NCBI GenBank assembly: GCA_013816685.1
Contig: JACDDX010000145.1
Coordinates: forward strand, 1 to 5,278
Length of the DNA stretch: 5,278 nt
From: Gemmatimonadales bacterium
Lineage (GTDB): Bacteria > Gemmatimonadota > Gemmatimonadetes > Gemmatimonadales > GWC2-71-9
Direction: 5' to 3'
Each line of letters opens with the position of its first letter. Within the stretch, counting starts at the first letter, position 1. The notes under the pieces were generated by a model. The model had not been told where the DNA came from and made no database searches. It saw only the letters and a program-made list of their open reading frames with translations. The position numbers and the translations under genes are program-made. This document shows, piece by piece, positions 1 to 5,278 of this stretch.

Positions 1-87
1 CTCGCGAGCCTTCAGCGCGCAGCGGTGTGGCTCCTTGCCAGGCTGGAAGACAAACGTGCGGTCTAGCGCGATGCCAGGCGGCGAGCG
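1..87. other. Leader upstream of the kinase, no assignable gene
   Basis: I cannot assign a gene here. In the kinase frame, 21 open codons run from the window edge to a TAG at 64-66; they could be the tail of an upstream plus-strand gene. In the second frame, an open stretch ends at a TGA (89-91) that overlaps the kinase GTG start as GTGA, an arrangement typical of translational coupling. Both tails are too short to recognise, so an upstream co-directional gene is possible but unproven. The minus strand has no ATG or GTG start within this stretch, which argues against a divergent gene beginning here. Confidence 0.3.
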
Positions 88-2607
88 GTGAACGAGCCTT
101 CGCTTCCGGTGCCGGTGCCGGTGCCGGTGCCGGTGCCGCTGCCGGTGCTCGAGGGGTCCGGGTACCAGGGGCTCTTCAACGCTGCGCCGGGCGCCTACAT
201 CGTGGTCCGGGCCGACGCGCCCGACTTCCACATTGCCGAGGTCAATCAAGCCTACCTGAACGCCACGATGACCAGCCGCGAGGGCCTCCTCGGGCGGCCG
301 CTGTTCGATGCGTTTCCGGAAAATCCGGCTGACCGTGCGGCGAGCGGAGGGCGGAACATCCGCGCGTCGCTGGAGCGGGTGATCGCCACCAGCGCCTCGG
401 AGACCCTTCCGGTACAGCAGTACGACATCCGCGGCCCCGATGGGAAGTTCCAGGAGCATCACTGGAGTCTGACGAGCATCCCGCTCTTCGACGGTATGGG
501 AAGGCTCACCCATATCCTGCACGCGGTGGAGGATGTCACCGCCCTCACTCGCGCGACCCGCGCTCGGAGGGACGCCGAGGACGAGCGGGCCCGGCTCGAG
601 ACGCTGGAGACGGCGGCGAGTCGTCGTGCCGCGATGGCCGAATCGCGGCTCCGGCGGGTCTACGACCAGGCGCCGGTGGCAATGGCCGTGATGCGGGGGC
701 CGGAGCATGTGTTCGATTTCGCCAACCCGCGCTACCTCGATCTGGTCGGTGATCGCGCGATCGTCGGCCTGCCCATCCGCGAGGCGTTCCCCGAGCTGGC
801 CGGGCAAGGGATCTACGAGCGGCTCGACGAGGTGTTCGCCACCGGCCGGCCGTACCTCGGGCGCGAGCTCAGCGTGCAGCTCGTGCGGCATGGCAGCGAG
901 CCCGGGACGGTGATCCTCAACTTCGTCTACGAGCCCCTTGTCGACGAGAGCGGCGCGGTCGAGGGGATCGCCGTCGTCGCGAGCGATGTGACCGAGCTGG
1001 TGCAGGGACGGGAAGCGGCGCGGCTGCTGGCCGCCGAGCGCGACGCCGACCGGGGCCAGCTCCTCACCGTGCTGGAACAGTCGCCGCTCGCGATCACGAT
1101 CGCCGATGCGGCGTCGGGCCGGATCCTCTTCGCGAATGCCAAGGTCACGCAGATCCTGGGAGTGCAGGCGTCGAGTATCGACGAACAGAGCGGCCAGTGG
1201 CGCGGGCTGCGCGAGGACGGCACGGTAATCGGACGTGGCGAGTGGCCGCTCGACCGGGCGATCCGCGACGGCGAAACCATCCGCAACGAGGTGCTGCAGG
1301 TCGAGCATCCCGACGGCCGGCGGCTCGATCTCAGCGTCAACGCCGCGCCGGTGCGCGACGCCTCAGGCGCGGTGATCGCGGGCGTCGTGCTGTTCTGGGA
1401 CATGACGGCGGAGCGCCGGACCGAGCGTGAGCTGCACGATGCCCAGCGGCTCCAGGCCGTGGGCACGCTCGCCGGTGGCGTCGCGCACGAGGTGAACAAT
1501 CAGATAACAGCCGTGCTCGGCTTCGGCGAGTTCGTGCTCCGCGCGCTGGGCCCGACCCACGAGCAGGCGCCGGATATGCGGCAGGTGCTCCAGGCGGCCA
1601 ACCGGGTAGCCCGGATCAGCCAGCAGCTCCTCGCCTTCAGCCGGCAGCAGATCACCCAGCCGCGGGCACTCGATCTCCACGATGTCGTCGCCGGCCTCGC
1701 ACCGGTGCTGCAGCAGTTGCTCGGCAACGACAAGACGCTCACCGTTGCGTCCTCCCGCGGCGACCCACCGGTCCACGCCGATCCCGCCCAGGTCGAACAG
1801 GTGCTCATCAACCTCGTCGCCAACGCGCGCGATGCGACCGACACCGGCGCCCGCATCACGATCGGCGTCGAGCCGGTGGAAATCAGTCGGCGTCCGGACG
1901 GTCCGGCGCGCGGTCCGGTCCCGCCAGGTCGCTACGTGCGGCTCAGCGTCCATGACACCGGACAGGGCATGGCCCCCGACACGCTCGCCCGCATCTTCGA
2001 GCCGTTCTTTACCACCAAGCCCATCGGTGAAGGCACCGGGCTCGGCCTTTCCATGGTCTACGGGATCGTGCGGCAGAACGGCGGTTACATCTGGGCGCGG
2101 AGCGAGGTGGGGCGGGGGACATCCATGGAGGTGTACTGGCCGGAGGTCGGGCCAGCGACGACCGCGGGCACTCGCGACGGCGGCGGGGCAGCGCGGCTCA
2201 GCGGTCCGCACCTGGGACCGGGCCGGACCGTGCTGGTGGTCGAGGACGAGCCGGCGGTGCGCGATCTGGCGGTGCGGACGCTGGAGCTCCAGGGCTATAC
2301 GGTGCTGGCCGCCGAACACGGACGGGACGCGCTCGCCTTGATCCGCCAGGGAGCGGCGCCCGACATCGTCGTCACCGATCTCATCATGCCGCACCTGAAC
2401 GGCCGCCAGCTCAGGGACAGGCTCGCCAAGCTTCGGCCCGACATGCCGGTGCTCTTCATCTCGGGCTACTCCGGCGACGACGTGGTGTTGCGCCGGCTGC
2501 TGCCCAGCGATGCCCCGTTTCTGCAGAAGCCGTTCACACCGGACGCGCTCGCCCGCGCGGTGATGTCGGTGATGCGGGAAGCGGCGGCGACGCCCGGCGA
2601 CCACTAG
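88..2607 (+). CDS. Soluble hybrid sensor histidine kinase (PAS-PAS-PAS-HisKA-HATPase_c-REC)
   Basis: This is an 839-residue multi-step phosphorelay kinase with no hydrophobic membrane segment, so it is predicted to be cytoplasmic. After a Pro-Val N-terminus (residues 7-20) come PAS1 (about 25-150), a charged helical linker (152-190), PAS2 (about 190-303), a second helical linker, and PAS3 (about 325-440). The HisKA domain holds H467 in AHEVNN. The ATPase domain shows an N-box (NLVANARDA, N579), G1 (DTGQGM, 623-628), F-box (FEPFFTTK) and G2 (GEGTGLGLS, 647-655). The C-terminal receiver (about 713-830) has acidic E719/D720, phospho-acceptor D764 in TDLIMP, S792 and K814, so every key residue is present. 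In this family H467 autophosphorylates and passes phosphate to D764. The signal and final output are unknown. The GTG start at 88 is chosen because an in-frame TAG lies at 64-66 and AGG (76-78) sits 9 nt upstream. GTG codons inside the repeat could also serve as starts. No partner regulator or Hpt protein is adjacent. Confidence 0.93.
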   Translation: MNEPSLPVPVPVPVPVPLPVLEGSGYQGLFNAAPGAYIVVRADAPDFHIAEVNQAYLNATMTSREGLLGRPLFDAFPENPADRAASGGRNIRASLERVIATSASETLPVQQYDIRGPDGKFQEHHWSLTSIPLFDGMGRLTHILHAVEDVTALTRATRARRDAEDERARLETLETAASRRAAMAESRLRRVYDQAPVAMAVMRGPEHVFDFANPRYLDLVGDRAIVGLPIREAFPELAGQGIYERLDEVFATGRPYLGRELSVQLVRHGSEPGTVILNFVYEPLVDESGAVEGIAVVASDVTELVQGREAARLLAAERDADRGQLLTVLEQSPLAITIADAASGRILFANAKVTQILGVQASSIDEQSGQWRGLREDGTVIGRGEWPLDRAIRDGETIRNEVLQVEHPDGRRLDLSVNAAPVRDASGAVIAGVVLFWDMTAERRTERELHDAQRLQAVGTLAGGVAHEVNNQITAVLGFGEFVLRALGPTHEQAPDMRQVLQAANRVARISQQLLAFSRQQITQPRALDLHDVVAGLAPVLQQLLGNDKTLTVASSRGDPPVHADPAQVEQVLINLVANARDATDTGARITIGVEPVEISRRPDGPARGPVPPGRYVRLSVHDTGQGMAPDTLARIFEPFFTTKPIGEGTGLGLSMVYGIVRQNGGYIWARSEVGRGTSMEVYWPEVGPATTAGTRDGGGAARLSGPHLGPGRTVLVVEDEPAVRDLAVRTLELQGYTVLAAEHGRDALALIRQGAAPDIVVTDLIMPHLNGRQLRDRLAKLRPDMPVLFISGYSGDDVVLRRLLPSDAPFLQKPFTPDALARAVMSVMREAAATPGDH
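106..147 (+). repeat. Tandem hexanucleotide repeat CCGGTG x7 inside the kinase gene
   Basis: There are seven contiguous 6-bp units. Six are exact CCGGTG and the sixth in order (136-141) is CCGCTG. They are in frame and encode alternating Pro-Val with one Pro-Leu (kinase residues 7-20). Gain or loss of a unit by strand slippage would keep the reading frame and change only the length of the proline-rich N-terminal extension. Each exact unit also supplies an in-frame GTG, so the exact translation start is less certain than usual. Confidence 0.95.
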
Positions 2608-2633
2608 GCGGACGCCGAGGTGCCGCGTACGAC

Positions 2634-2660
2634 AAAGGCCCCGCGACTCGCGGGGCCTTT
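2634..2660. terminator. Bidirectional intrinsic terminator between convergent genes
   Basis: AAAGGCCCCGCG (2634-2645) and CGCGGGGCCTTT (2649-2660) are perfect reverse complements, forming a 12-bp stem with a 3-base ACT loop. The GC-rich core is flanked by A3 and T3, so either strand gives a hairpin followed by a short U run. It lies 26 bases after the kinase stop and 46 bases beyond the stop of the opposing lipoprotein gene. This is the expected place for a shared terminator. The U-run is short, so termination strength is uncertain. Confidence 0.85.
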
Positions 2661-2665
2661 GCGCA

Positions 2666-2685
2666 TCTGCGGCCGGAGCCGCAGA
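2666..2685. other. Second hairpin next to the terminator
   Basis: TCTGCGGC (2666-2673) pairs perfectly with GCCGCAGA (2678-2685) around a CGGA loop. It begins five bases after the first hairpin. No T-run follows on either strand, so it is not an intrinsic terminator alone. It lies between the lipoprotein stop and the bidirectional terminator, so it could stabilise a 3' end or back up termination. Confidence 0.55.
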
Positions 2686-2706
2686 CGGCGCTACTGAACG
2701 ACGGTA

Positions 2707-2931
2707 TTACCTGGCGCTCTTCTTGGCAGCGGGACCGTGATCGGTCGACTTGGTGGTGTCCACGTCGATATTCGTGTCGGCGCTGACGATCGTGGTGTCC
2801 TTGACAGTCGTGGACGTCACGTTCGTGTCGGTGCCGGAGCGATCGTTCACGTTTCCGGACTCATTGCCGGCCTTCTTGTCGCACGCCGAAAGAGCAAGGA
2901 CCAGTGACAGCGCGGCAAACATGGTACGCAT
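2707..2931 (-). CDS. Small Asp/Thr/Asn-rich predicted lipoprotein, function unknown
   Basis: This encodes 74 residues. The N-terminus has a short basic start, a hydrophobic core (FAALSLVLAL) and a lipobox LSAC with C17, a signal peptidase II site. The mature protein would be about 58 residues, lipid-anchored on the periplasmic side. In Escherichia coli, Asp right after the lipidated Cys favours inner-membrane retention; whether that rule holds in this organism is unknown. The rest has no recognisable domain: it is dominated by Asp, Thr, Asn, Ser and Val, with recurring DTNV, DTTI, DTNI and DTTK motifs, and ends in a basic AKKSAR tail. It looks like a disordered or extended segment rather than an enzyme. 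The ATG at 2929-2931 is preferred because it keeps the Arg at residue 2 before the hydrophobic core; a second ATG three codons later (2920-2922) is possible. The stop is TAA. I do not recognise a family. Confidence 0.75.
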   Translation of the reverse strand: MRTMFAALSLVLALSACDKKAGNESGNVNDRSGTDTNVTSTTVKDTTIVSADTNIDVDTTKSTDHGPAAKKSAR

Positions 2932-2934
2932 TCT

Positions 2935-2940
2935 ACCTCC
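2935..2940 (-). promoter_or_regulatory. Ribosome binding site of the small lipoprotein gene
   Basis: On the minus strand GGAGGT lies upstream of two candidate ATG codons. It is 3 bases from the ATG at 2931, which is tight, and 12 bases from the ATG at 2922, which is loose. The strength of this Shine-Dalgarno match supports the small reading frame as a real gene but does not settle which ATG is used. Confidence 0.7.
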
Positions 2941-2959
2941 ATGGGGCGTGGGACAGGAT

Positions 2960-2990
2960 AAAAACCGCTCGGCCCTGACGGCCGTTCAGC
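2960..2990 (-). terminator. Candidate intrinsic terminator downstream of the M28 peptidase gene
   Basis: Read on the minus strand, CGGCC (2984-2980), a GTCAG loop and GGCCG (2974-2970) form a 5-bp GC stem. It is extended by a GCT/AGC pairing across a 3-base bulge and followed by GG then TTTTT (2964-2960). It lies 50 bases after the M28 stop and 29 bases before the lipoprotein start. If it works, the lipoprotein gene needs its own promoter or depends on read-through. The stem is short and bulged, so this is a moderate call. Confidence 0.45.
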
Positions 2991-3040
2991 AAGGCGCAAC
3001 ATACCCGTGAGCCCGGGGTTCGGCGGTGACCTGCCTCACG

Positions 3041-4888
3041 TCACTGCCGGCACGGCGCCTTGGAATCGGGGCGGGGCTTGTCCACCAGCGGGCGGTGCCC
3101 CAGATCGGCCACGGCGAGGGTGACGTCACGCACGAAGCTGGCGACCCGGGACATATGGGCGTAGTCGATGTACTGCGGCTCGTCGGTCACCTGGTGATAG
3201 TCCCGGTGGAGACCGGTGCTGAAGAAGGCGATAGGAACGCCGTACCGGGCGTACATGTAGTGGTCGCTCCGGCAGTACACATTGTCGGGGTGGCCGTTGG
3301 CGTCGTAGGCGTAATCGAGCCGCATGGCGTGTCCCTCATCCCGGTTCACCTGCTCGATGAGGTCCCCCAGCTCGGTGGACAGTCGCCAGGAGCCGACGAG
3401 TCCGAGTGCCCGGGGCCCGCCTCCCCGGGTGTCCACCGCAGATCCGCGCCCGACCATGTCGATGTTGATCTGCGCCACGATCGAATCGAGCGGGACGGTT
3501 GGATGGTCGGTGAACCACTGCGAGCCGTAGAGCCCCTTCTCCTCACCCGTGTGCCACACGAAGAGCACCGATCGCTTCGGCTTCGCCCGTCCCTTGACGA
3601 GGTTTTCGGCGATCTCGAGCAGCGTCACCGAGCCCGAGCCGTCGTCGTCCGCCCCGTTGGCGATGGAGTCGGCCCGTGCGGGCCGGAGCGCGCGCACGCT
3701 GTCGAGCCCGTGGCTGATCTGCTCGAGGTCGCCGGCCGATGGCTGGGCCGGGGGACCGTTGGCTCCTTCCGGCCGAGCGACGGTATTGAACGCGCGGAGA
3801 GAGTCGTGGTCCACCGCCGTCGAGTGGGTCCCGATATGGTCGTTGTGGGCGCCGAGCGCGACGTACTGGTTCCGGAGGGCGGGGTCGCTGCCGCGCAGGA
3901 CGGCGACGACATTCCGGGCCGGTGCATCGGTGGGACCGTCGGTGAAGCGGATCGTGCCGCTGACCGGTTTGCCGGTGGCGCCGCGGGTGAGCCCGGCGAG
4001 CGGCTTTCCGAACAGCCTCGTGGCGACCGCTGGGGTGAGCAGGATGGCCGCCGGCCCGCCGGGGCCCGCTTCCGTCGTGTCGCCCTTGGCCCTGTCGCCC
4101 TCGATCGTGAGATGCGGCGCGCGAAAGTAGTCGACGACCTCGGGTGGCGTGATGTCGAGCGACGCCACCGCGATGCCGGCCGCTTTCGGCAGCGGCGGGA
4201 CGCCGCCGAAGAAGCGCCAGAGCGGCTTGCCGTCGGGACCGAGCGGGGGCGAGAAGACCACCAGCTTGCCCGCGGTGGAGGCAAGGAAGCCAGGGCTCAG
4301 GTCCTCACCAACCCGGCCGGCGTAGATCGACACCGCACGGGTCGCCTGCATGGAGTCGCCGAACGGCAGCGAGGCCGACAGAATCGGAAGCGGTAGCGCG
4401 TCGGTGCCGAGCGCGAGCCGTTTGCCGGCGACGGAAAGGGTGGACGCGGGATCGAGTCGCCCCGCCACCAGCGGCACCGTCTGGAACCAGGTGCCGTTCT
4501 CGCCGGCGGGCTCGAGTCCCATCTGTCGGGCCTGCGCCGCGAGGTAGTCGGTCGCTTTCACGTTCCCCTGGGTGCCCGCTTCGCGGCCCATCATCGAGTC
4601 GTCGGCGAAGACGTAGAGCCGGGAGCGGAGATCGGCAGGCGTGATGGGCGCCGAGGTAGGAGTCGCGGTGTGCTTGAGCGGACCCTCGGGGCTGGTGGAA
4701 TCGGATGCGGTCGAATCGGTGCCGGCTAGCCGGGTGCGGATCGTATCGCCGGGCGTGCTGTCGCGGGACCCGCTGTCGGCGGTCGCGGTCGCGGGTGTGA
4801 CGGCGGGCGTCGCCCGCCCACTGGAGGCGCAGGCGGCGAGGAGCGCGGTGCCGAGCGCGGCACGCGCGACAGAACGGGTCCGGCTCAC
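3041..4888 (-). CDS. M28-family zinc metallopeptidase, lipid-anchored, with PA-like domain
   Basis: This encodes 615 residues. The N-terminus has basic residues, a hydrophobic stretch and a lipobox LAAC (C20), so it is predicted to be exported and lipid-anchored. A Thr/Ser/Asp-rich linker follows (about 24-80), then an N-terminal M28 segment (about 83-145) with a GREAGTQGN motif, a PA-like region (about 180-310), and the catalytic domain (about 325-595). Expected M28 metal ligands are visible: H348 in GAHND, D414 in NGADDDGSG, E450 next to catalytic E449 in HTGEEKGLYGS, D477 in INIDMVG, and H565 in DYHQVTD. Family members cleave N-terminal residues or short peptides using two zinc ions; the substrate here cannot be read from sequence. 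The loop between H348 and D414 is unusually long. The start is GTG at 4886-4888, with AGGA (4896-4899) 7 bases upstream. The stop is TGA. An aminopeptidase, carboxypeptidase or dipeptidase role is equally compatible. Confidence 0.93.
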   Translation of the reverse strand: MSRTRSVARAALGTALLAACASSGRATPAVTPATATADSGSRDSTPGDTIRTRLAGTDSTASDSTSPEGPLKHTATPTSAPITPADLRSRLYVFADDSMMGREAGTQGNVKATDYLAAQARQMGLEPAGENGTWFQTVPLVAGRLDPASTLSVAGKRLALGTDALPLPILSASLPFGDSMQATRAVSIYAGRVGEDLSPGFLASTAGKLVVFSPPLGPDGKPLWRFFGGVPPLPKAAGIAVASLDITPPEVVDYFRAPHLTIEGDRAKGDTTEAGPGGPAAILLTPAVATRLFGKPLAGLTRGATGKPVSGTIRFTDGPTDAPARNVVAVLRGSDPALRNQYVALGAHNDHIGTHSTAVDHDSLRAFNTVARPEGANGPPAQPSAGDLEQISHGLDSVRALRPARADSIANGADDDGSGSVTLLEIAENLVKGRAKPKRSVLFVWHTGEEKGLYGSQWFTDHPTVPLDSIVAQINIDMVGRGSAVDTRGGGPRALGLVGSWRLSTELGDLIEQVNRDEGHAMRLDYAYDANGHPDNVYCRSDHYMYARYGVPIAFFSTGLHRDYHQVTDEPQYIDYAHMSRVASFVRDVTLAVADLGHRPLVDKPRPDSKAPCRQ

Positions 4889-4985
4889 GGAGCGATCCTG
4901 GTTACGGGTGATGATGAAGGCAGTGAGGGGAACAATACAGGTAACGGTCGGTACCGGGGTTCGACCGTCACCTCCTGTGTCGCGG
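4889..4985 (-). promoter_or_regulatory. Gap between PiT and M28 genes with an inverted repeat
   Basis: ACGGTCG (4944-4950) and CGACCGT (4962-4968) form 7-bp inverted arms around an 11-base spacer. The spacer overlaps the palindrome CGGTACCG (4949-4956). The repeat begins 17 bases after the PiT stop and lies 55 bases before the M28 start. It could be an RNA hairpin ending the PiT transcript or an operator for M28 expression. No T-run follows directly on the minus strand, so a classical intrinsic terminator is unlikely. TATTGT at 4932-4937 is a weak -10-like element without a convincing -35, so I do not call a promoter. Confidence 0.3.
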
Positions 4986-5278
4986 CTATCGGAGGAGCGT
5001 ATACCCGGCGGCGCCCATGACCGCCGCGAGCGGCAGCGTCGTCACCCAGGCCGTGAGAATGGCGCGGATCACGCCGCGGCTGTCACCGGCACCCGCGCCG
5101 CCCCGGGCGATCGCGACGCCGAAGATCGAGCCGACGGACACCTGGGTGGTCGAGACCGGCAACCCGGGGAAGTGGACCGTATCCACCGCGGCGCCGATGC
5201 TGATCCCGAGCAGATGTCCCGCGTACCGCTCCCGGCACTGCGCCGTGGTCCCGGTAATGATCGAGATCGGTGTTGCCG
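4986..5278 (-). CDS. PiT-family inorganic phosphate transporter, C-terminal part (partial)
   Basis: The last 96 residues of a membrane permease enter from the right edge. The frame is open to position 5278, beyond the internal GTG at 5184-5186. The family signature GLPVSTT is followed by QVSVGSIFGVAIARG and a final hydrophobic helix ending in TAWVTTLPLAAVMGAAGYTLLR before a TAG stop. This closely resembles the C-terminus of PitA/PHO4 proteins, which import phosphate, often as a metal-phosphate complex, using a cation gradient. The usual His after STT is Gln here. Upstream of GLPVSTT, the segment with QCRERYAG, LLGISIG and VDTVHF resembles, from memory, the central region of longer PiT proteins. 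In those it sits well before the C-terminal signature, so an internal deletion is possible. Most of the gene lies outside the window. Confidence 0.85.
   Translation of the reverse strand, partial: ATPISIITGTTAQCRERYAGHLLGISIGAAVDTVHFPGLPVSTTQVSVGSIFGVAIARGGAGAGDSRGVIRAILTAWVTTLPLAAVMGAAGYTLLR

Noticed and set aside
71..91. Six-codon mini frame ATG...TGA whose stop overlaps the kinase GTG
   Set aside because: It could be a leader peptide for translational coupling, but six codons with no further signal are expected by chance, so I do not annotate it.
27..332. Open frame of 101 codons overlapping the kinase start in another frame
   Set aside because: Its Gly-Ala run is only the hexamer repeat read out of frame, and it overlaps the well-supported PAS1 coding region.
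1363..2604. A long open frame of 413 codons on the minus strand opposite the kinase
   Set aside because: It is a GC-driven shadow. The plus-strand frame encodes a complete kinase with every catalytic motif, and the antisense translation is Arg/His/Gly-rich with no recognisable domain.
2750..3010. Open frame of 86 codons on the plus strand opposite the small lipoprotein
   Set aside because: The minus-strand frame has a strong Shine-Dalgarno sequence, a signal sequence and a lipobox. The plus-strand frame has none of these and runs through the predicted terminator hairpin.
3006..3040. CGTGAG/CTCACG inverted repeat directly after the M28 stop
   Set aside because: A 6-bp stem around a 23-base loop with no T-run is weak and easily arises by chance. 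The hairpin at 2960-2990 is the better terminator candidate.
3026..4396. A long open frame of 456 codons on the plus strand opposite the M28 gene
   Set aside because: It is a shadow of the M28 coding strand. All M28 metal ligands and motifs lie on the minus strand, and the antisense product is low-complexity and Arg/Val/Gly-rich with no domain.
4932..4937. TATTGT as a -10 promoter element for the M28 gene
   Set aside because: No acceptable -35 hexamer lies about 17 bases upstream, and promoter consensus in this lineage is unknown to me.

Overview
The window is strongly GC-rich. Its coding regions favour G or C at third codon positions, and it uses GTG as well as ATG starts. Two of the three proteins whose start lies in the window or can be placed are lipoproteins followed by Thr/Ser/Asp-rich low-complexity stretches. 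Together with a PAS-rich soluble hybrid kinase and a PA-domain M28 peptidase, this suggests a high-GC environmental bacterium. Gemmatimonadota is my best guess, but it is an inference from protein style. No ribosomal or other marker gene is present.

Layout. (1) Positions 1-87 are a short leader with no gene I can assign. (2) Positions 88-2607 on the plus strand encode an 839-residue soluble hybrid sensor histidine kinase (three PAS domains, HisKA, HATPase_c and a C-terminal receiver). Its N-terminus carries a tandem CCGGTG hexamer repeat that encodes Pro-Val. (3) Positions 2608-2706 are a convergent intergenic gap with a perfect 12-bp hairpin flanked by A and T runs, which should terminate in both directions, and a second hairpin just beyond it. 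(4) Positions 2707-2931 on the minus strand encode a 74-residue predicted lipoprotein rich in Asp, Thr and Asn. (5) Positions 2932-3040 hold its ribosome binding site and a hairpin plus T-run that probably ends the transcript from the next gene. (6) Positions 3041-4888 on the minus strand encode a 615-residue secreted or lipid-anchored M28 zinc metallopeptidase with a PA-like domain. (7) Positions 4889-4985 are a gap with an inverted repeat. (8) Positions 4986-5278 on the minus strand are the 3' end of a PiT-family phosphate permease that runs off the window. This fragment may lack an internal segment.

The three minus-strand genes point the same way but are separated by about 100-base gaps. 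At least one of these gaps looks terminated, so I do not see a tight operon or a shared pathway. The kinase lies alone, convergent to them, with no response-regulator or Hpt gene in view. I found no CRISPR array, transposon, tRNA, rRNA or clear novel multi-gene system. The points most worth checking are the possible internal deletion in the PiT gene, the extended loop between metal ligands in the M28 enzyme, the hexamer repeat in the kinase, and the small repeat-like lipoprotein.
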